A DNA stretch of 64,000 nt from Schlesneria paludicola DSM 18645 (GCA_945876035.1 CAMCMU010000006.1:79437-143436); one strand, 5' to 3'. Numbered from the stretch's first letter, positions 1-10,018 are shown. Notes: generated by a model from the letters alone, not told the origin. Numbers and translations: made by a program.

Positions 1-1484
1 GCGGAGGCCACCACCCCGACTGGGAGATCGATGGCTTCGATCGATATCGGACCGAGGTTCGAATCGGCGGGCGTTCGTCGCTGAATGGTGACCGGGAACT
101 CTGTTGGCTTTTCGGGAACCACGACGACCGAGTCTCCGCTTGTGGTTAGTTCGAAATCCGCTTCTTCCAATCGGGCCGTCAGTCGATAAAAGAAGCGGTC
201 ATGCCCCTGCAGATTTCGCTCACGGACACTCAAATGGTAATCCCCTGAGACGGTAGCCCGATGACTGACGACGGATGGCAGAAACCTTTGAGGAACGGGA
301 TCCAGATCGAACACAATCTTTCCTTCTGGATCTGCAAGCCGAATTTCTGGAGGAATCAAAGGAGACTCCAAGTTCCGAGATTCCACAGTGATCACAACCG
401 TCTGCCCCACGATGAGCGGGATCCGGTAATCATCAATTTGATGCGCTGAGGCGAATCGTCCTGCTGTCGTCACGGGAGGAAAAATAGTCAACGGATCACG
501 AGCCTTGGCCCAAGAAATTCCCGCGACAACTGGAAAGGGAACGATCCGAACTCGAACCGATCCAGCCATATGAGGTCCATTCACAAAGCCAATTCGAGAA
601 TCCGGATGAACCCTCAGTTCGGCCACGGATTCAAGTGCTCGATCCTGTGACGGATTTTCTCCACCGAGTGGAACAACGGGAAGCCTTGTTCCGGGAGGGA
701 TATTCCATCCGAACACATCCACCATTCCGAGTCCTCCCGCAGTGACTGCCGACGGCAGTGCGTGTGTGATGAATGGCCCCGTTGAGAGCGTCAGACGGTA
801 GACATAGTTGGCACCTCCGCGCAACGCAATCGTCGCATCCTGCCCGGCGGGAAAGGCGAATAATCGCATAACGAACGTCCCTGCCTTCTTGGGGGTAAAA
901 ACAATTCGTGGGTCAAGAGCCACTTCGTCGTTATTCTCGGCCAATACAAACCCATCAGGAGTGACCACCTGCAGAATTGCATCCATCGGAGAACCCAGTC
1001 TGGCATTGGCGTCAACATTAGCAACCAAAGTTTGTCCCGCATTTAACGTGACGGCAAAGGCATCCACATCCGCATCAAGAATGACTCCATTAATCGTCTG
1101 ATTCAGATTCGAAACGACCTGTGCACGGCGTGGGAGATTGTTCGGCTCGATTTCGACGGCCTCTTTCAGATTACCGATCTGAAAGGGAACCGCTTCTGAC
1201 GCCCCCTGCTCATTAAATAGTCTGACCCAAATGCGATCCGTATCCAGATCTGGCGGAATCGTGATTTCGAGTTTTCCGGATTCTTGGCTAACCAACACGT
1301 CAACACTTGGCGAGGACACGCTGACAGGCCACGTGAAGGCTCCTGCACACGTAACACTCACCTTGGTGCCTCGTTGCCCTCCCGCGGGAAATAGATGAGT
1401 CAGCGTTGGCGCCGCCGCAAGCACCTCACTGCAGGAAAAGACTGCGGCACTGAAGATAACGGCTGAAATCTGGATTCGTTGCAT
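1..1484 (-). CDS. exported PPC-domain protein (3' end outside window)
   Basis: My hand translation of the minus strand from the ATG at 1482-1484 stays open to the window edge, about 494 codons, so the gene is truncated and therefore missing from the ORF track. It starts with a signal peptide (MQRIQISAVIFSAAVFS..., cleavage near AAA). A segment typical of planctomycete exported proteins follows (LFPAGGQRGT), then a PPC-type beta domain around residues 115-215, with an EPNN start and a DADVDAFAV core. Two more beta-sandwich-like stretches follow. The domain is known as an extracellular adhesion/processing module; its role here is unknown. It is the third gene of a run with the DUF1549/1553 and DUF1501 genes, which normally occur together, separated from the latter by 226 bp. 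Confidence 0.8.
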   Translation of the reverse strand, partial: MQRIQISAVIFSAAVFSCSEVLAAAPTLTHLFPAGGQRGTKVSVTCAGAFTWPVSVSSPSVDVLVSQESGKLEITIPPDLDTDRIWVRLFNEQGASEAVPFQIGNLKEAVEIEPNNLPRRAQVVSNLNQTINGVILDADVDAFAVTLNAGQTLVANVDANARLGSPMDAILQVVTPDGFVLAENNDEVALDPRIVFTPKKAGTFVMRLFAFPAGQDATIALRGGANYVYRLTLSTGPFITHALPSAVTAGGLGMVDVFGWNIPPGTRLPVVPLGGENPSQDRALESVAELRVHPDSRIGFVNGPHMAGSVRVRIVPFPVVAGISWAKARDPLTIFPPVTTAGRFASAHQIDDYRIPLIVGQTVVITVESRNLESPLIPPEIRLADPEGKIVFDLDPVPQRFLPSVVSHRATVSGDYHLSVRERNLQGHDRFFYRLTARLEEADFELTTSGDSVVVVPEKPTEFPVTIQRRTPADSNLGPISIEAIDLPVGVVAS

Positions 1485-1710
1485 GATTCACAATTCGGTC
1501 GCGGAGGTCAGGGGCCAAACGAGGCAATCAAGGAACGCGCCAAATTCAGCCACGGCACTCAAGCGTGGACGTCAAGACCGGCCACTCACCATGTCTCGGT
1601 CCCCCACGGATGAACGTGTCCACTCCGACAGATCAGGCCGATTCACAGGAGAACATCAACATGCAGTCGGCAATCAGTCTTCACGACCGTCTCAATGTGC
1701 AAATTCCGAG

Positions 1711-3045
1711 TTACCCCATCAACTCAGAAATCGGATGAGGATCACTGACCAGATGCGTGGGACGGCCTGTTGGCGTGTAAAGGATTTTGTCGGGATCGAT
1801 TCCAAGCTTTCTGTAGACGGTTGAGACCAAATTTTCCGGTGCGTAAATCTTTTCAGTTGCCGCATATCCATTCTTATCCGTGGAGCCCACAATCTGTCCA
1901 CAAGGCGTCCCACAACCCGCAACGAGTATCGACATTGCATTCGACCAATGATCTCTTCCGGGCTCTGGGGATCCTGGGAGTATCGAGATCTGTGGTGTTC
2001 TACCAAATTCTCCCATCACCAAAACCAAAGTCGTCTGCAAAAGGCCTCGCTGGGAAAGATCCTCGAGCAGCGTCGCCACAACCGCGTCGAGTTCCCGTCC
2101 TTGTTTCCGGAATGACGGAAAAATGCTGGAATGATGATCCCAACCTCCATTAATGATCGTGACAAAGGGGACACCTGCTTCAATCAATCGTCGCGCCAGC
2201 AGGGCTCGCTGCCCCAAGGAATTTCTTCCAAACGCATTTCTCACGCCTGCAGGTTCACGTTCAATTTCAAACGCTTTTTGTGCGGCTGGGGAGGTCACCA
2301 GCATCACTGCCTGCTGAAAATTTTCATCGACACCGAGTACCGGATCGCCCGCCGCTCGATCTCGAAATCTCACTAGGCCATCTACCTGGTTTCGCAATTC
2401 TCGACGAGCGGTTGCACGCCCATCTTGAATCCCTTGCGGGATCGTCACGTCACGCACTCTGAATGATTCGGCATTCGGATCGTCGCTGACCACAAATGGG
2501 GCATGCTTCGCGCCCAAAAAGTTAGGGCCACCAGACTTTGACATGGTAGGCATTGAAAAATACGGCGGGAGACCTTCGAGGGCTCCACGCTCAGCAGAGA
2601 CGACCGAGCCCATGCTTGGATGAAAACTCACATGGGCACCGCAGCTGACAGGAATCCGAGTGGGTGCCCCCGTCATCATGTAGTGGTTGCCTGCCCCATG
2701 ATTGTTTTGGTCGTGACGAACGGAGCGAACGATTGTCAACTTGTCGCTGATGGCAGCGAGGTTTGGCATGTTCTCGGAAAAAAACATACCCGGAATCTTG
2801 GTCGGAATCGTTTGAAAATCACCCCGAATCTCACTGGGAGCCAGCGGTTTTGGATCAAATGTCTCGAAATGGCTTGGACCACCGTCCAACCAGATCAAAA
2901 TGCAATTGGTCTTGGTCGATGAACCGGAGCCGGCGGATAGACGTTGTCGGAGCGAGTCGACGAAACCGCCTCCCAAAAATGCCCCCAACCCCAGTTTCAA
3001 ACAGTCCCGTCGAAGCAACCCTTCGCAATTGCGAGGCTTCGCCAT
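1711..3045 (-). CDS. DUF1501 family Tat-exported protein
   Basis: This 444-residue protein belongs to the DUF1501 (sulfatase/alkaline-phosphatase-like fold) family, which is greatly expanded in planctomycetes. The N-terminus has a twin-arginine-like signal (LLRRDCLKLGLGAFLGGG). Family landmarks are the early IWLDGGPSHFETFDPKP, the central RALLARRLIEAGVPFVTI and the late VMGEFGRTPQI, GRDHW. The start ATG at 3045 has an upstream GGAGG. It lies 18 bp after the stop of the DUF1549/1553 gene, so the two are almost certainly co-transcribed. The pair is thought to act in the periplasm, but no biochemical function is established for the family and none is inferred here. Confidence 0.93.
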   Translation of the reverse strand: MAKPRNCEGLLRRDCLKLGLGAFLGGGFVDSLRQRLSAGSGSSTKTNCILIWLDGGPSHFETFDPKPLAPSEIRGDFQTIPTKIPGMFFSENMPNLAAISDKLTIVRSVRHDQNNHGAGNHYMMTGAPTRIPVSCGAHVSFHPSMGSVVSAERGALEGLPPYFSMPTMSKSGGPNFLGAKHAPFVVSDDPNAESFRVRDVTIPQGIQDGRATARRELRNQVDGLVRFRDRAAGDPVLGVDENFQQAVMLVTSPAAQKAFEIEREPAGVRNAFGRNSLGQRALLARRLIEAGVPFVTIINGGWDHHSSIFPSFRKQGRELDAVVATLLEDLSQRGLLQTTLVLVMGEFGRTPQISILPGSPEPGRDHWSNAMSILVAGCGTPCGQIVGSTDKNGYAATEKIYAPENLVSTVYRKLGIDPDKILYTPTGRPTHLVSDPHPISELMG

Positions 3046-3063
3046 GATGTCGCCTCCTCTCCA

Positions 3064-5304
3064 TCAATCAATAAAGAAAAACTCAGGTGTATTCATCAGT
3101 GCCCAGAACAGATCTTCAACCTTCGAGCGACGATTTTCGCTTGTGGGCAAGGTCACGATCAGTCGGGTTCTTTCTGTCGTCGTCGGGAATCGACAGTACA
3201 CCCGGAGAAAAATTTCGTCGAGTAAGGAAACGTCGTCACGTTCGCTGGCTGCCAGCCGCGCGGGAGTGGCGGTGTCCAGTGCGAGCTTCTTATTGAGTGC
3301 CGGGGAGTTCATCAAATGAAGAACTTGGGGCGTCGTAAAGTCACTCGTTCGTTCGCAAGGAGGGTCCTGATTGGCATCGGGCCGCCCAAACGTATCAAGA
3401 AACAGAGACGAGGAGCGATAGGTCCAAAGCTGAGACGCACGGGAGCCAGGCGGCATGCCCACAAACTCTTCCTCGGTTCCCAACACATCATTCACTCCGT
3501 CCAACAGCACCTCGGCTCTTAATCGCTGCCGATAGTATCGGGAAAAGTTCTTAATGTCAGCAACATTGCGTTCCACGGGTGTCGAACTCAGATTAAAGGC
3601 ATGCGACTTCATGATCCTTCGGATCAGATGCTTGATGTCATAACCATGCAGACGAAAATCGTTGGCCAGGTATTTCAGTAGAGGTTCATTGGAAGCCGGG
3701 TTGGTGGCTCGAATGTCATCAACCGGCTCTACCAGTCCCTGCCCCATCATCTCTGCCCAGACTCGATTTGCCATCACTTTGGCAAAAAAGGGGTTCGCGG
3801 GGTCAGTCATCCATTGAACCAGCATCTCGCGAGGATCGTCCTCGCGATTGATTTGCAACGGCGGACCGATCAGAGTTTTGGGGGCGACTGGCTCGCCAGT
3901 CCGGCCATGTTTGAGCTGCCCGGATCGAGTGGAAAAAACGATCTCTCGTCCCCCAGAAATCGGCGGAGTCAATTCCCCCGTCCGTCCGACTCGCGAAAAG
4001 AATGACGCGAATCCGTAAAAATCGTCCTGACTCCAAACCTCAAACGGATGATGGTGGCACTTGGCACACTCAATTCGAATCCCGAGGAACAGCTGACTCA
4101 CCGAAGAGCCAATTTCCACTGCTTCACGGCGATCTCGAAAGAGGACAGTCGCTCCGTTGATCCAAGTGTCTCCGCGCGCTGTCACCAATTGTCGGACGAA
4201 CTGATCGTAGGGCACATTGTTTCGAAAGATGTCTCTCAACCAGGCATCAAACGTGAGAACCGGCTTGATTCCCACTCGGAATGGATTGGGACGCAGTAAG
4301 TCCGCCCATTTGTTTGCCCAGAAATCCGCATACTCGTGGTGATCGAGTAAACGATCCACCAATTGGTGACGTTTATCAGAGGTCGTGTCGGTCAGGAATG
4401 CGCGAGTTTCCTCACTTGTCGGAAATCGGCCAATCGCTCGGAGAAAGGCCCGGCGATGGAACGTTGCATCGCCCGCGACCTCTGACGGCAGCATTCGGAG
4501 CAACTTCAGCTTGTTCCAGACATGCTCGTCGATCTCATTCGATCGTGGCAAACTGTCGTACACGTCATCGGAGACGTTTCCGCTCAACGGGATTGTCACT
4601 GCGCAAACCGCTATGTGGTTCATGTATCGCACCATCACGGCCGATTCACCGGGAACCGGCCCCGCTTGAATGACACCTTCTGGGCTCACCGCGGCAACCG
4701 CCCGATCATTGGATTGGAATGCGCTCGCGTCGGTAACATCACGCGTCGTCCCATCGGAATACTCGGCCAAAACCCTCAAGGGAAAACTTTCGCGGGGAGC
4801 CAGGCTGCGGTTCGTCGGTTTCACAAGAACTCGCTCAAGTTGAGCCGATTTCTCGGGAGTTCGCGGCGTCCCCGCAAGAATCCATCGGCGAATCAGATCA
4901 TAGGATGGCCCATTCGATTCGAAACGAACACCACCGCCGTGCGGCACCAGTCCCGTCGCCTTTTGCAGCAGCAGGCTCGTCTCCGGAGACGCCGAAAAAA
5001 CACGTCTGCCGCGACCTTCAAGGACGAGTGCTGAATAGTCGAATTCTGAGTCAAAACCAAGAAGCGACAACGCAAATCCGTTTTGGCCTCGGGACTTGCC
5101 GTGACAAGCTCCGGCAGTGCATCCAAAACGAGTCAGCAGCGGCTGAATGTCCATCTCAAAAGTCACCGTGTCGTTTGACGGCGTCCGGACTTCGCCAAAC
5201 GACACAGGCTGAATAGCCGTCAAATCCGCAGCGCAGATGCCGTCCGATGCAAGAGTGACGTCTAGTAACGCGATACGTAAGATAATCGCTCGAACCAAGT
5301 TCAT
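3064..5304 (-). CDS. DUF1549/DUF1553 domain exported protein with Ig-like insert
   Basis: The 746-residue protein has the planctomycete cytochrome-like architecture. A signal peptide comes first, then a segment with a CTAGACHG haem-c-like motif near residue 75. A Big2-like Ig domain follows (YSDGTTRDVTDASAFQSND), then DUF1549 (residues about 250-450, with ECAKCHHHPFEVWSQ) and DUF1553 to the C-terminus (NRVWAEMMGQGLVEPVDD). The ORF track starts at 5334, but the ATG at 5304 (MNLVRAIILRIALLDV) gives a normal signal peptide and is preferred. Two CxxCH motifs suggest covalent haem or metal binding, which is inference. It heads the operon with the DUF1501 and PPC genes. Confidence 0.92.
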   Translation of the reverse strand: MNLVRAIILRIALLDVTLASDGICAADLTAIQPVSFGEVRTPSNDTVTFEMDIQPLLTRFGCTAGACHGKSRGQNGFALSLLGFDSEFDYSALVLEGRGRRVFSASPETSLLLQKATGLVPHGGGVRFESNGPSYDLIRRWILAGTPRTPEKSAQLERVLVKPTNRSLAPRESFPLRVLAEYSDGTTRDVTDASAFQSNDRAVAAVSPEGVIQAGPVPGESAVMVRYMNHIAVCAVTIPLSGNVSDDVYDSLPRSNEIDEHVWNKLKLLRMLPSEVAGDATFHRRAFLRAIGRFPTSEETRAFLTDTTSDKRHQLVDRLLDHHEYADFWANKWADLLRPNPFRVGIKPVLTFDAWLRDIFRNNVPYDQFVRQLVTARGDTWINGATVLFRDRREAVEIGSSVSQLFLGIRIECAKCHHHPFEVWSQDDFYGFASFFSRVGRTGELTPPISGGREIVFSTRSGQLKHGRTGEPVAPKTLIGPPLQINREDDPREMLVQWMTDPANPFFAKVMANRVWAEMMGQGLVEPVDDIRATNPASNEPLLKYLANDFRLHGYDIKHLIRRIMKSHAFNLSSTPVERNVADIKNFSRYYRQRLRAEVLLDGVNDVLGTEEEFVGMPPGSRASQLWTYRSSSLFLDTFGRPDANQDPPCERTSDFTTPQVLHLMNSPALNKKLALDTATPARLAASERDDVSLLDEIFLRVYCRFPTTTERTRLIVTLPTSENRRSKVEDLFWALMNTPEFFFID

Positions 5305-5665
5305 GGGATCTGATTTTACTTCGCAGTGAGTCATGTCACATCAGTCAAAAAAACAACACCGGGCCAAGCCGAGACGAATCTTCAGAACAGCTGATGAATT
5401 TTCAGCGACGATTTGGCTGAAGTCAACCTTCAAAACAGTTTGCGGACAAGTCGTGGTGGCTGAACCTGAGAAGAATGCAGGGATGCCCCGTCAACTGCGG
5501 TCGGTCTGGTGGGTTTGGACCTGTCTGATCGATCGGACAGCAGATCTGCACCCTCTTCGCCGCCACAATTCATAGCCGACACGGAGGTCCTGCTGATCCT
5601 CAGTCGCGACTCGAGATTCCGCATCCTACGGCATCTCGAGGGCCGCATAAAAAACGTCATCAAGC
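5305..5665. other. intergenic region with two dyad elements
   Basis: I see no convincing gene here. The stretch lies between the start of the DUF1549/1553 gene and the stop of the next upstream minus-strand gene. It should hold the promoter of the exported-protein operon and the terminator of the preceding gene. It contains a near-perfect 20-nt dyad at 5521-5540 (ctgtctgatcgatcggacag, one T-G pair) and a longer hairpin at 5610-5640, listed separately. Confidence 0.6.
5610..5640 (-). terminator. hairpin downstream of the squalene-cyclase-like gene
   Basis: The arms ctcgagat and atctcgag pair perfectly over 8 bp, followed by one mismatch and a further 3 bp, around a 7-nt loop. It lies 26 bp after the stop at 5666 on the minus strand, the usual place for a transcription terminator. 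No clear U-tract follows it in the direction of transcription, though TTTTTT lies just before it, so factor-independent termination is uncertain. Confidence 0.45.
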
Positions 5666-7387
5666 TTATTTGCGTTTCAATTGCGTCCGGTCATCCCGTT
5701 CTTCATAGGGGCGGTTTTTTTGATACCATTCCTGCCAGCGTTTCGCCGATTCGTTGCCCCACAACTCAAGGTGTGACTGGCGATCAGCATCAGACGCATC
5801 TTCCGCCAAGTTGTCCAACGGATCCAGAGGCAGTCCGCAACCGTTGATCCGCCTACTGAGAATACTCAGCCCAAACGAGGCTTCGCGGGCGACGGACTCA
5901 TCGGCGTCCGTGAGCGCCTGAATCAGCATCGGTGCCGCAGTGATCTCACCGGCCCGCCCCAAAGCCCAGCAAGCGGTACGCCTCACTTCAACGCGTGAAT
6001 CGAATGCCAGTTTCTTGAGTTTCTCGACATGCTGAAAAAGATCTTCCGTCCGTTCTAACTGGACAGCCTCAACCACTGCCGCTTGAATTGATGCCACCTC
6101 GACAGGCGAAGATCGTTCGAGATCCAGCAACAAACTATCCACGGGTCCACGCATCTTTCTTTCAGCGACAACCCCCTCCTTCACCGAAATTTGACCGAGA
6201 TTGGCAGGCAGGCCACGTCCTCCCGCGAGCAATCCGCCACCGAACGTCGGAGTCTTCCGGACCGGTGAAATTGTCGACGCGGTGACCTTCATCAAAAACA
6301 ACAACGCAAGCGCGGTCGAGGCGACGGCATCGCCGTTGACTTCAATCCAAGATCCATCACCTCGCTGGCGGCGCAGCAATTCATCCGCACCTTCGTCATA
6401 CCAGTCGTGTACGCCAATTTTTTCAACGCCGTGCAGGGAGCCGACCCGTTCAATTCCATACCGATAGTAACAGGGGTAATTTTCAGACCGAGCGTCCTGT
6501 CCCCCAATATTGATTGCCAACCAGTGCAAGCTTTTTTTCAATGATCCGTCAATCGCCGGCAGAATCGGCAACTCCGTCTTCCGCGCAGTTGCAGGGACAT
6601 CCTCCGTCATTCGATCGAGGACTCCGAATCGACGGCCGGATTCCGGTACGCGTGTTTCTCCAACAAACTCAACATCTCCAAATAACATCCGACGACTCAG
6701 CATCAAGCTTCCGGTCCCTGCAACGGTCATTGTCCGATTCGAAACATTGACGAAACCGCTTTCTCCACCGACGAAGGGATGATATCGAAAAGCGCCATCG
6801 CTGGCCTGTCGCGTGATATGCCAACGAGCGGCATTTTCCCAGACTTGATTGGGTATTTCGATCCCCGCCCGCACGGCGGCCCACAAACCAAGCAGGGAAT
6901 ACTGGGTAATGCTCGTGTCTCCCGAGTCCGGAAGAACCACCGTGGGGTAAAACCAGGCCCCATTGGGCCGCTGATTGGCGATTACAAATGCGACAATCGG
7001 TTCCATCAAATGTCGATGGGTTTCGCCACTGATCGCTTCCAAGAGCATCAGCGCAATGCCGGCTTCGTAGAAATGATGTTGCAACGGGGAATAACTTCCG
7101 TCAACGATCCTTTCTTCAATCGTTTTGACGGCCCGTTGCACTGCCGAGTCTTGCTTATCGAATCCCAACTTGACCAACGCATACAAACCCAAATTGCCGG
7201 CCACTCCAGGTTTGATCTGTTGTACGAGATGTGTTCGGCCACGTTGAATCGCGGCGTCCACGGCAGCCTGCTCCGCAGCCCATAATCCGGTAGACGCTCT
7301 GCTGAAGAGACAAATCGCGATTCCAAGAAAAGGCAGGCGTACATCCCCTGGGCCAAGCATGATTTCTCGATTTATAAAGAGCTTCAT
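5666..7387 (-). CDS. secreted prenyltransferase/squalene-oxidase-repeat protein with HEAT repeats
   Basis: The 573-residue protein begins with a signal peptide (cleavage near GLWAAEQ). An alpha/alpha-toroid region resembling squalene cyclase repeats follows, residues about 35-370, with repeats such as GLYALVKLGFDKQD, QRPNGAWFYPTVV, RQRGDGSWIEVNG. Near the C-terminus there is a HEAT repeat (VEVRRTACWALGRAGEITAAPMLIQAL). Secreted toroid proteins of this kind are common in planctomycetes. I see no DxDD cyclase motif, so catalysis is not implied. The first ATG is preceded by AATGGGAA; a second ATG nine codons later (7360) is possible. The gene stands alone between two gaps. Confidence 0.85.
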   Translation of the reverse strand: MKLFINREIMLGPGDVRLPFLGIAICLFSRASTGLWAAEQAAVDAAIQRGRTHLVQQIKPGVAGNLGLYALVKLGFDKQDSAVQRAVKTIEERIVDGSYSPLQHHFYEAGIALMLLEAISGETHRHLMEPIVAFVIANQRPNGAWFYPTVVLPDSGDTSITQYSLLGLWAAVRAGIEIPNQVWENAARWHITRQASDGAFRYHPFVGGESGFVNVSNRTMTVAGTGSLMLSRRMLFGDVEFVGETRVPESGRRFGVLDRMTEDVPATARKTELPILPAIDGSLKKSLHWLAINIGGQDARSENYPCYYRYGIERVGSLHGVEKIGVHDWYDEGADELLRRQRGDGSWIEVNGDAVASTALALLFLMKVTASTISPVRKTPTFGGGLLAGGRGLPANLGQISVKEGVVAERKMRGPVDSLLLDLERSSPVEVASIQAAVVEAVQLERTEDLFQHVEKLKKLAFDSRVEVRRTACWALGRAGEITAAPMLIQALTDADESVAREASFGLSILSRRINGCGLPLDPLDNLAEDASDADRQSHLELWGNESAKRWQEWYQKNRPYEERDDRTQLKRK

Positions 7388-7564
7388 TTCCCATTAGAAA
7401 AGCGATGGACCGAGATCGTAGATCTCGGATCGCACGAGCGTCAACGGAGGCCCGACAGTGATTCCATTGACCGTGTTCAAATGTAGACTTCATAGACAAC
7501 TTATCTTACCATCCTCGTACCACTGAAATTGGAATTTTCCTCTTATGTGCGGCTCGATCACGAA

Positions 7565-8440
7565 ATGAAACTTCCCGTTGAAGCCATTGGTTCGCCAGAG
7601 TTATTGAGTACCGACGACGTGTTTGTGATTGACGCAACAATCGCTGCACAGTGGTTTGACGTCGCAGAACTGTGGCGTTTTCGCGAACTCATCTGGATTC
7701 TGACACTTCGAGACATTCAGGTGCGTTATCGTCAGGCTCTCGTTGGATTGGCCTGGGTTGTCTTGCAGCCGCTGGCACAAATGCTCGTCTTCAACGTATT
7801 TTTTAAACTCATTCGGCCTGTTGATGGTACCGTCTCTTACGAGTCTTCGATGGTCTCAATTCTCTGCGGACTTGCGCTCTGGCAACTGTTCGCATCGATA
7901 CTTCTCGGGTCGACAAACTGCCTCGTCGATAACCGTCAACTGATCACCAAGGTCTATTTTCCCCGAGTCGTATTGCCTCTCTCTGCGACATTTCGTCCAT
8001 TGATTGACTTTTTTGTTGTCTTGGGTGTGTTGCTCGCGTTTCTAGGATTCTGGCAAACATGGCCGGGCATCGCGATTCTTGGGTTGCCCCTTGTTGTTCT
8101 GGGGACAATGGTGCTTGGATTGTCATTTGGTTTGTGGCTCTCCGCTTTGAACGCTCATTATCGAGACTTTGGTCACATCGTCCCGTTCGTCTTGCAAATC
8201 GGGTTCTTTGTCAGTCCCGTGATCGTCGAAACTTCAAACGTGATTCCCCAAAAATGGCAACTGCTTTACGCAATCAATCCGATGTCCTGCCTGTTGGGTG
8301 CATTTCGAGGATGCGTCCTCGGTACTCCATGGCCCACGTTATCGCAAGGGATGATCTCTTCAGCAGTCGCGGTCGTGGTTCTGACATCCGGTGCATGGTA
8401 CTTCCATCGCGTGGAACGTTTTCTAGCAGATCGCCTTTGA
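7565..8440 (+). CDS. ABC-2 type polysaccharide export permease (Wzm/TagG-like)
   Basis: This is an integral membrane permease of the polysaccharide/teichoic-acid exporter family. The cytoplasmic N-terminal signature LIWILTLRDIQVRYRQALVGLAWVVLQP is followed by six hydrophobic segments, with AINPMSCLLGAFRG before the last. Such permeases export O-antigen, capsule or similar glycans, paired with a Wzt ATPase. No ATPase gene follows: 550 bp of apparently non-coding DNA separate it from mdh. The ORF track begins at a TTG (7529); I prefer the ATG at 7565, though neither has a strong ribosome binding site and a GTG at 7547 is also possible. Length is about 291 residues, usual for the family. Confidence 0.9.
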   Translation: MKLPVEAIGSPELLSTDDVFVIDATIAAQWFDVAELWRFRELIWILTLRDIQVRYRQALVGLAWVVLQPLAQMLVFNVFFKLIRPVDGTVSYESSMVSILCGLALWQLFASILLGSTNCLVDNRQLITKVYFPRVVLPLSATFRPLIDFFVVLGVLLAFLGFWQTWPGIAILGLPLVVLGTMVLGLSFGLWLSALNAHYRDFGHIVPFVLQIGFFVSPVIVETSNVIPQKWQLLYAINPMSCLLGAFRGCVLGTPWPTLSQGMISSAVAVVVLTSGAWYFHRVERFLADRL

Positions 8441-8993
8441 ACGGTTGCATTCGTTCGGCGGAATCGCCAACGGCATCGAACGTCTGAACGAACGAATTCC
8501 ATTTGTCGTCTTACCGACACCGTTTGCCGGTTGTGCCAACCGTGGCACATCAACAACTCCGCCGTGGTCCTGTTGATTCGAGGAATTTCGTGAGCACCTG
8601 ATCACCGGAACGACCAGCCGCACCATAGCAGTCCCGGAGTGACATCGCCTGCTTTTAAAAAGCACCGAACTCTGATCGATTTATCAAATCGGGTTCCGTT
8701 CGAGGTAGCCAACGCCGGGTTTAATCGGACGTCGCGAGCGAGACGCTCGCGGAATACCGTGGATCGAATCGGCCGTGGCGATGCACTCGACTTGAGGCAG
8801 ATCACTGCCAAAGCGGGACGAACTCCATGAACACGATGCCCCGTCCCCGACAGACTATTCGTTTCAGACGGTTTATATATAGGACAACTCCGGCCCCAGT
8901 CGGCCCTTCTGCGAGTTCAGTTGCCGCTCCGCAAACGAGACGTTACGCTCCAAGTCGTTTTGCTTCCGTTTCGCATTGAAGGAGTTTTGCTCG
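8441..8993. other. intergenic region between permease and mdh
   Basis: The short ORFs here show no recognisable family and no remnant of the ATPase expected beside the permease. The stretch holds a GC-rich palindrome (listed separately) and an AT-rich patch, tttatatatagg, near 8872-8883. That patch could contribute a -10 element for mdh, but no matching -35 box is clear. Confidence 0.5.
8733..8751. repeat. GC-rich palindrome (cgcgagcg-aga-cgctcgcg)
   Basis: Eight perfectly paired bases flank a 3-nt loop. The sequence is reminiscent of short palindromic extragenic elements that recur in planctomycete genomes, but I found no second copy in this window, so repeat status is unproven. Confidence 0.4.
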
Positions 8994-9983
8994 ATGACTG
9001 CCCCGATTCATGTCGCCGTGACAGGTGCCGCTGGTCAAATCGGTTATGCCACTCTTTTTCGCCTCGCCTCCGGGGAAATTTTTGGGCAGCATCGACCTGT
9101 GGTGTTGCACCTGATCGAAGTGCCGCCGGTCATGGCTGCCCTTGATGGTATTCACATGGAACTGGATGACTGCGCCTTCCCCAATCTTGCGGGAGTCATC
9201 AAACACGACAGCGACCATATGGAAGACGGCTTCCGCGACTGTAATTTCATCCTGCTCGTCGGAAGTATTCCTCGTAAACTGGGAATGGAGCGAGCGGACC
9301 TGATTCGGATTAATGGCCCAATTTTCACCAGCACGGGCAAGGCAATTCAAGCGTCTGCCGCCAAAGATGTACGGGTTGTTGTGGTTGGAAATCCTTGTAA
9401 CACGAACTGTCTGATCGCGATGTCGCATGCACCTGATGTTCCACGAAATCAATGGTTTGCAATGACCAGACTAGACCAGAACCGAGCGTCTGCTCAATTG
9501 GCGATGAAGGCCGGCCGGCCGGTTGGCTCGGTCTCCAATGTCGCCATCTGGGGCAATCACTCATCGACTCAGTACCCCGACTTTGTGAATGCAAAGATTG
9601 ACGGAAAACCGGCCACCGAAGTGATCTCCGACAAAACATGGTTGAAAGACGACTTCATCAAATCCATTCAGCAGCGTGGGGCGGCGGTGATCAAAGCGCG
9701 TGGTGCCTCCAGTGCAGCCAGTGCCGCCAATGCGGCACTGGATACCATCAAGAGCATCATTACGCCGACAGCGGCGGGATCGTGTGTCAGTGCGGCCGTC
9801 TGTTCGAATGGAAGTTACGGAATTGAATCCGGTTTGATCGTCGGCCTGCCGCTGGCGAGCGACGGCCGCGATTGGCGGGTTCTTTCCGATTTCCACGTGG
9901 ATGATTTCAGTCGGAGCCAGATCGACAACACTGTCGCCGAACTGAAGCAAGAGCGAGATCTCGTGAAGGATCTACTTCCTTAA
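8994..9983 (+). CDS. mdh: malate dehydrogenase
   Basis: The enzyme interconverts malate and oxaloacetate with NAD in the TCA cycle. It is 329 residues with an N-terminal Rossmann motif (VTGAAGQIGYATLFRLASG), typical of the larger MDH type 2 group. It also has NPCNTNCLIA and the substrate-binding TRLDQNRA. The catalytic histidine lies in IWGNHSSTQYPD. The ORF track starts at a TTG inside the Shine-Dalgarno sequence; AAGGAG at 8979-8984 places the true start at the ATG at 8994. Downstream a hairpin at 10019-10042 separates it from bioA. Confidence 0.97.
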   Translation: MTAPIHVAVTGAAGQIGYATLFRLASGEIFGQHRPVVLHLIEVPPVMAALDGIHMELDDCAFPNLAGVIKHDSDHMEDGFRDCNFILLVGSIPRKLGMERADLIRINGPIFTSTGKAIQASAAKDVRVVVVGNPCNTNCLIAMSHAPDVPRNQWFAMTRLDQNRASAQLAMKAGRPVGSVSNVAIWGNHSSTQYPDFVNAKIDGKPATEVISDKTWLKDDFIKSIQQRGAAVIKARGASSAASAANAALDTIKSIITPTAAGSCVSAAVCSNGSYGIESGLIVGLPLASDGRDWRVLSDFHVDDFSRSQIDNTVAELKQERDLVKDLLP

Positions 9984-10018
9984 ATTGGCCGCGTGGTGCC
10001 AATCAACGATTCCCCCAC

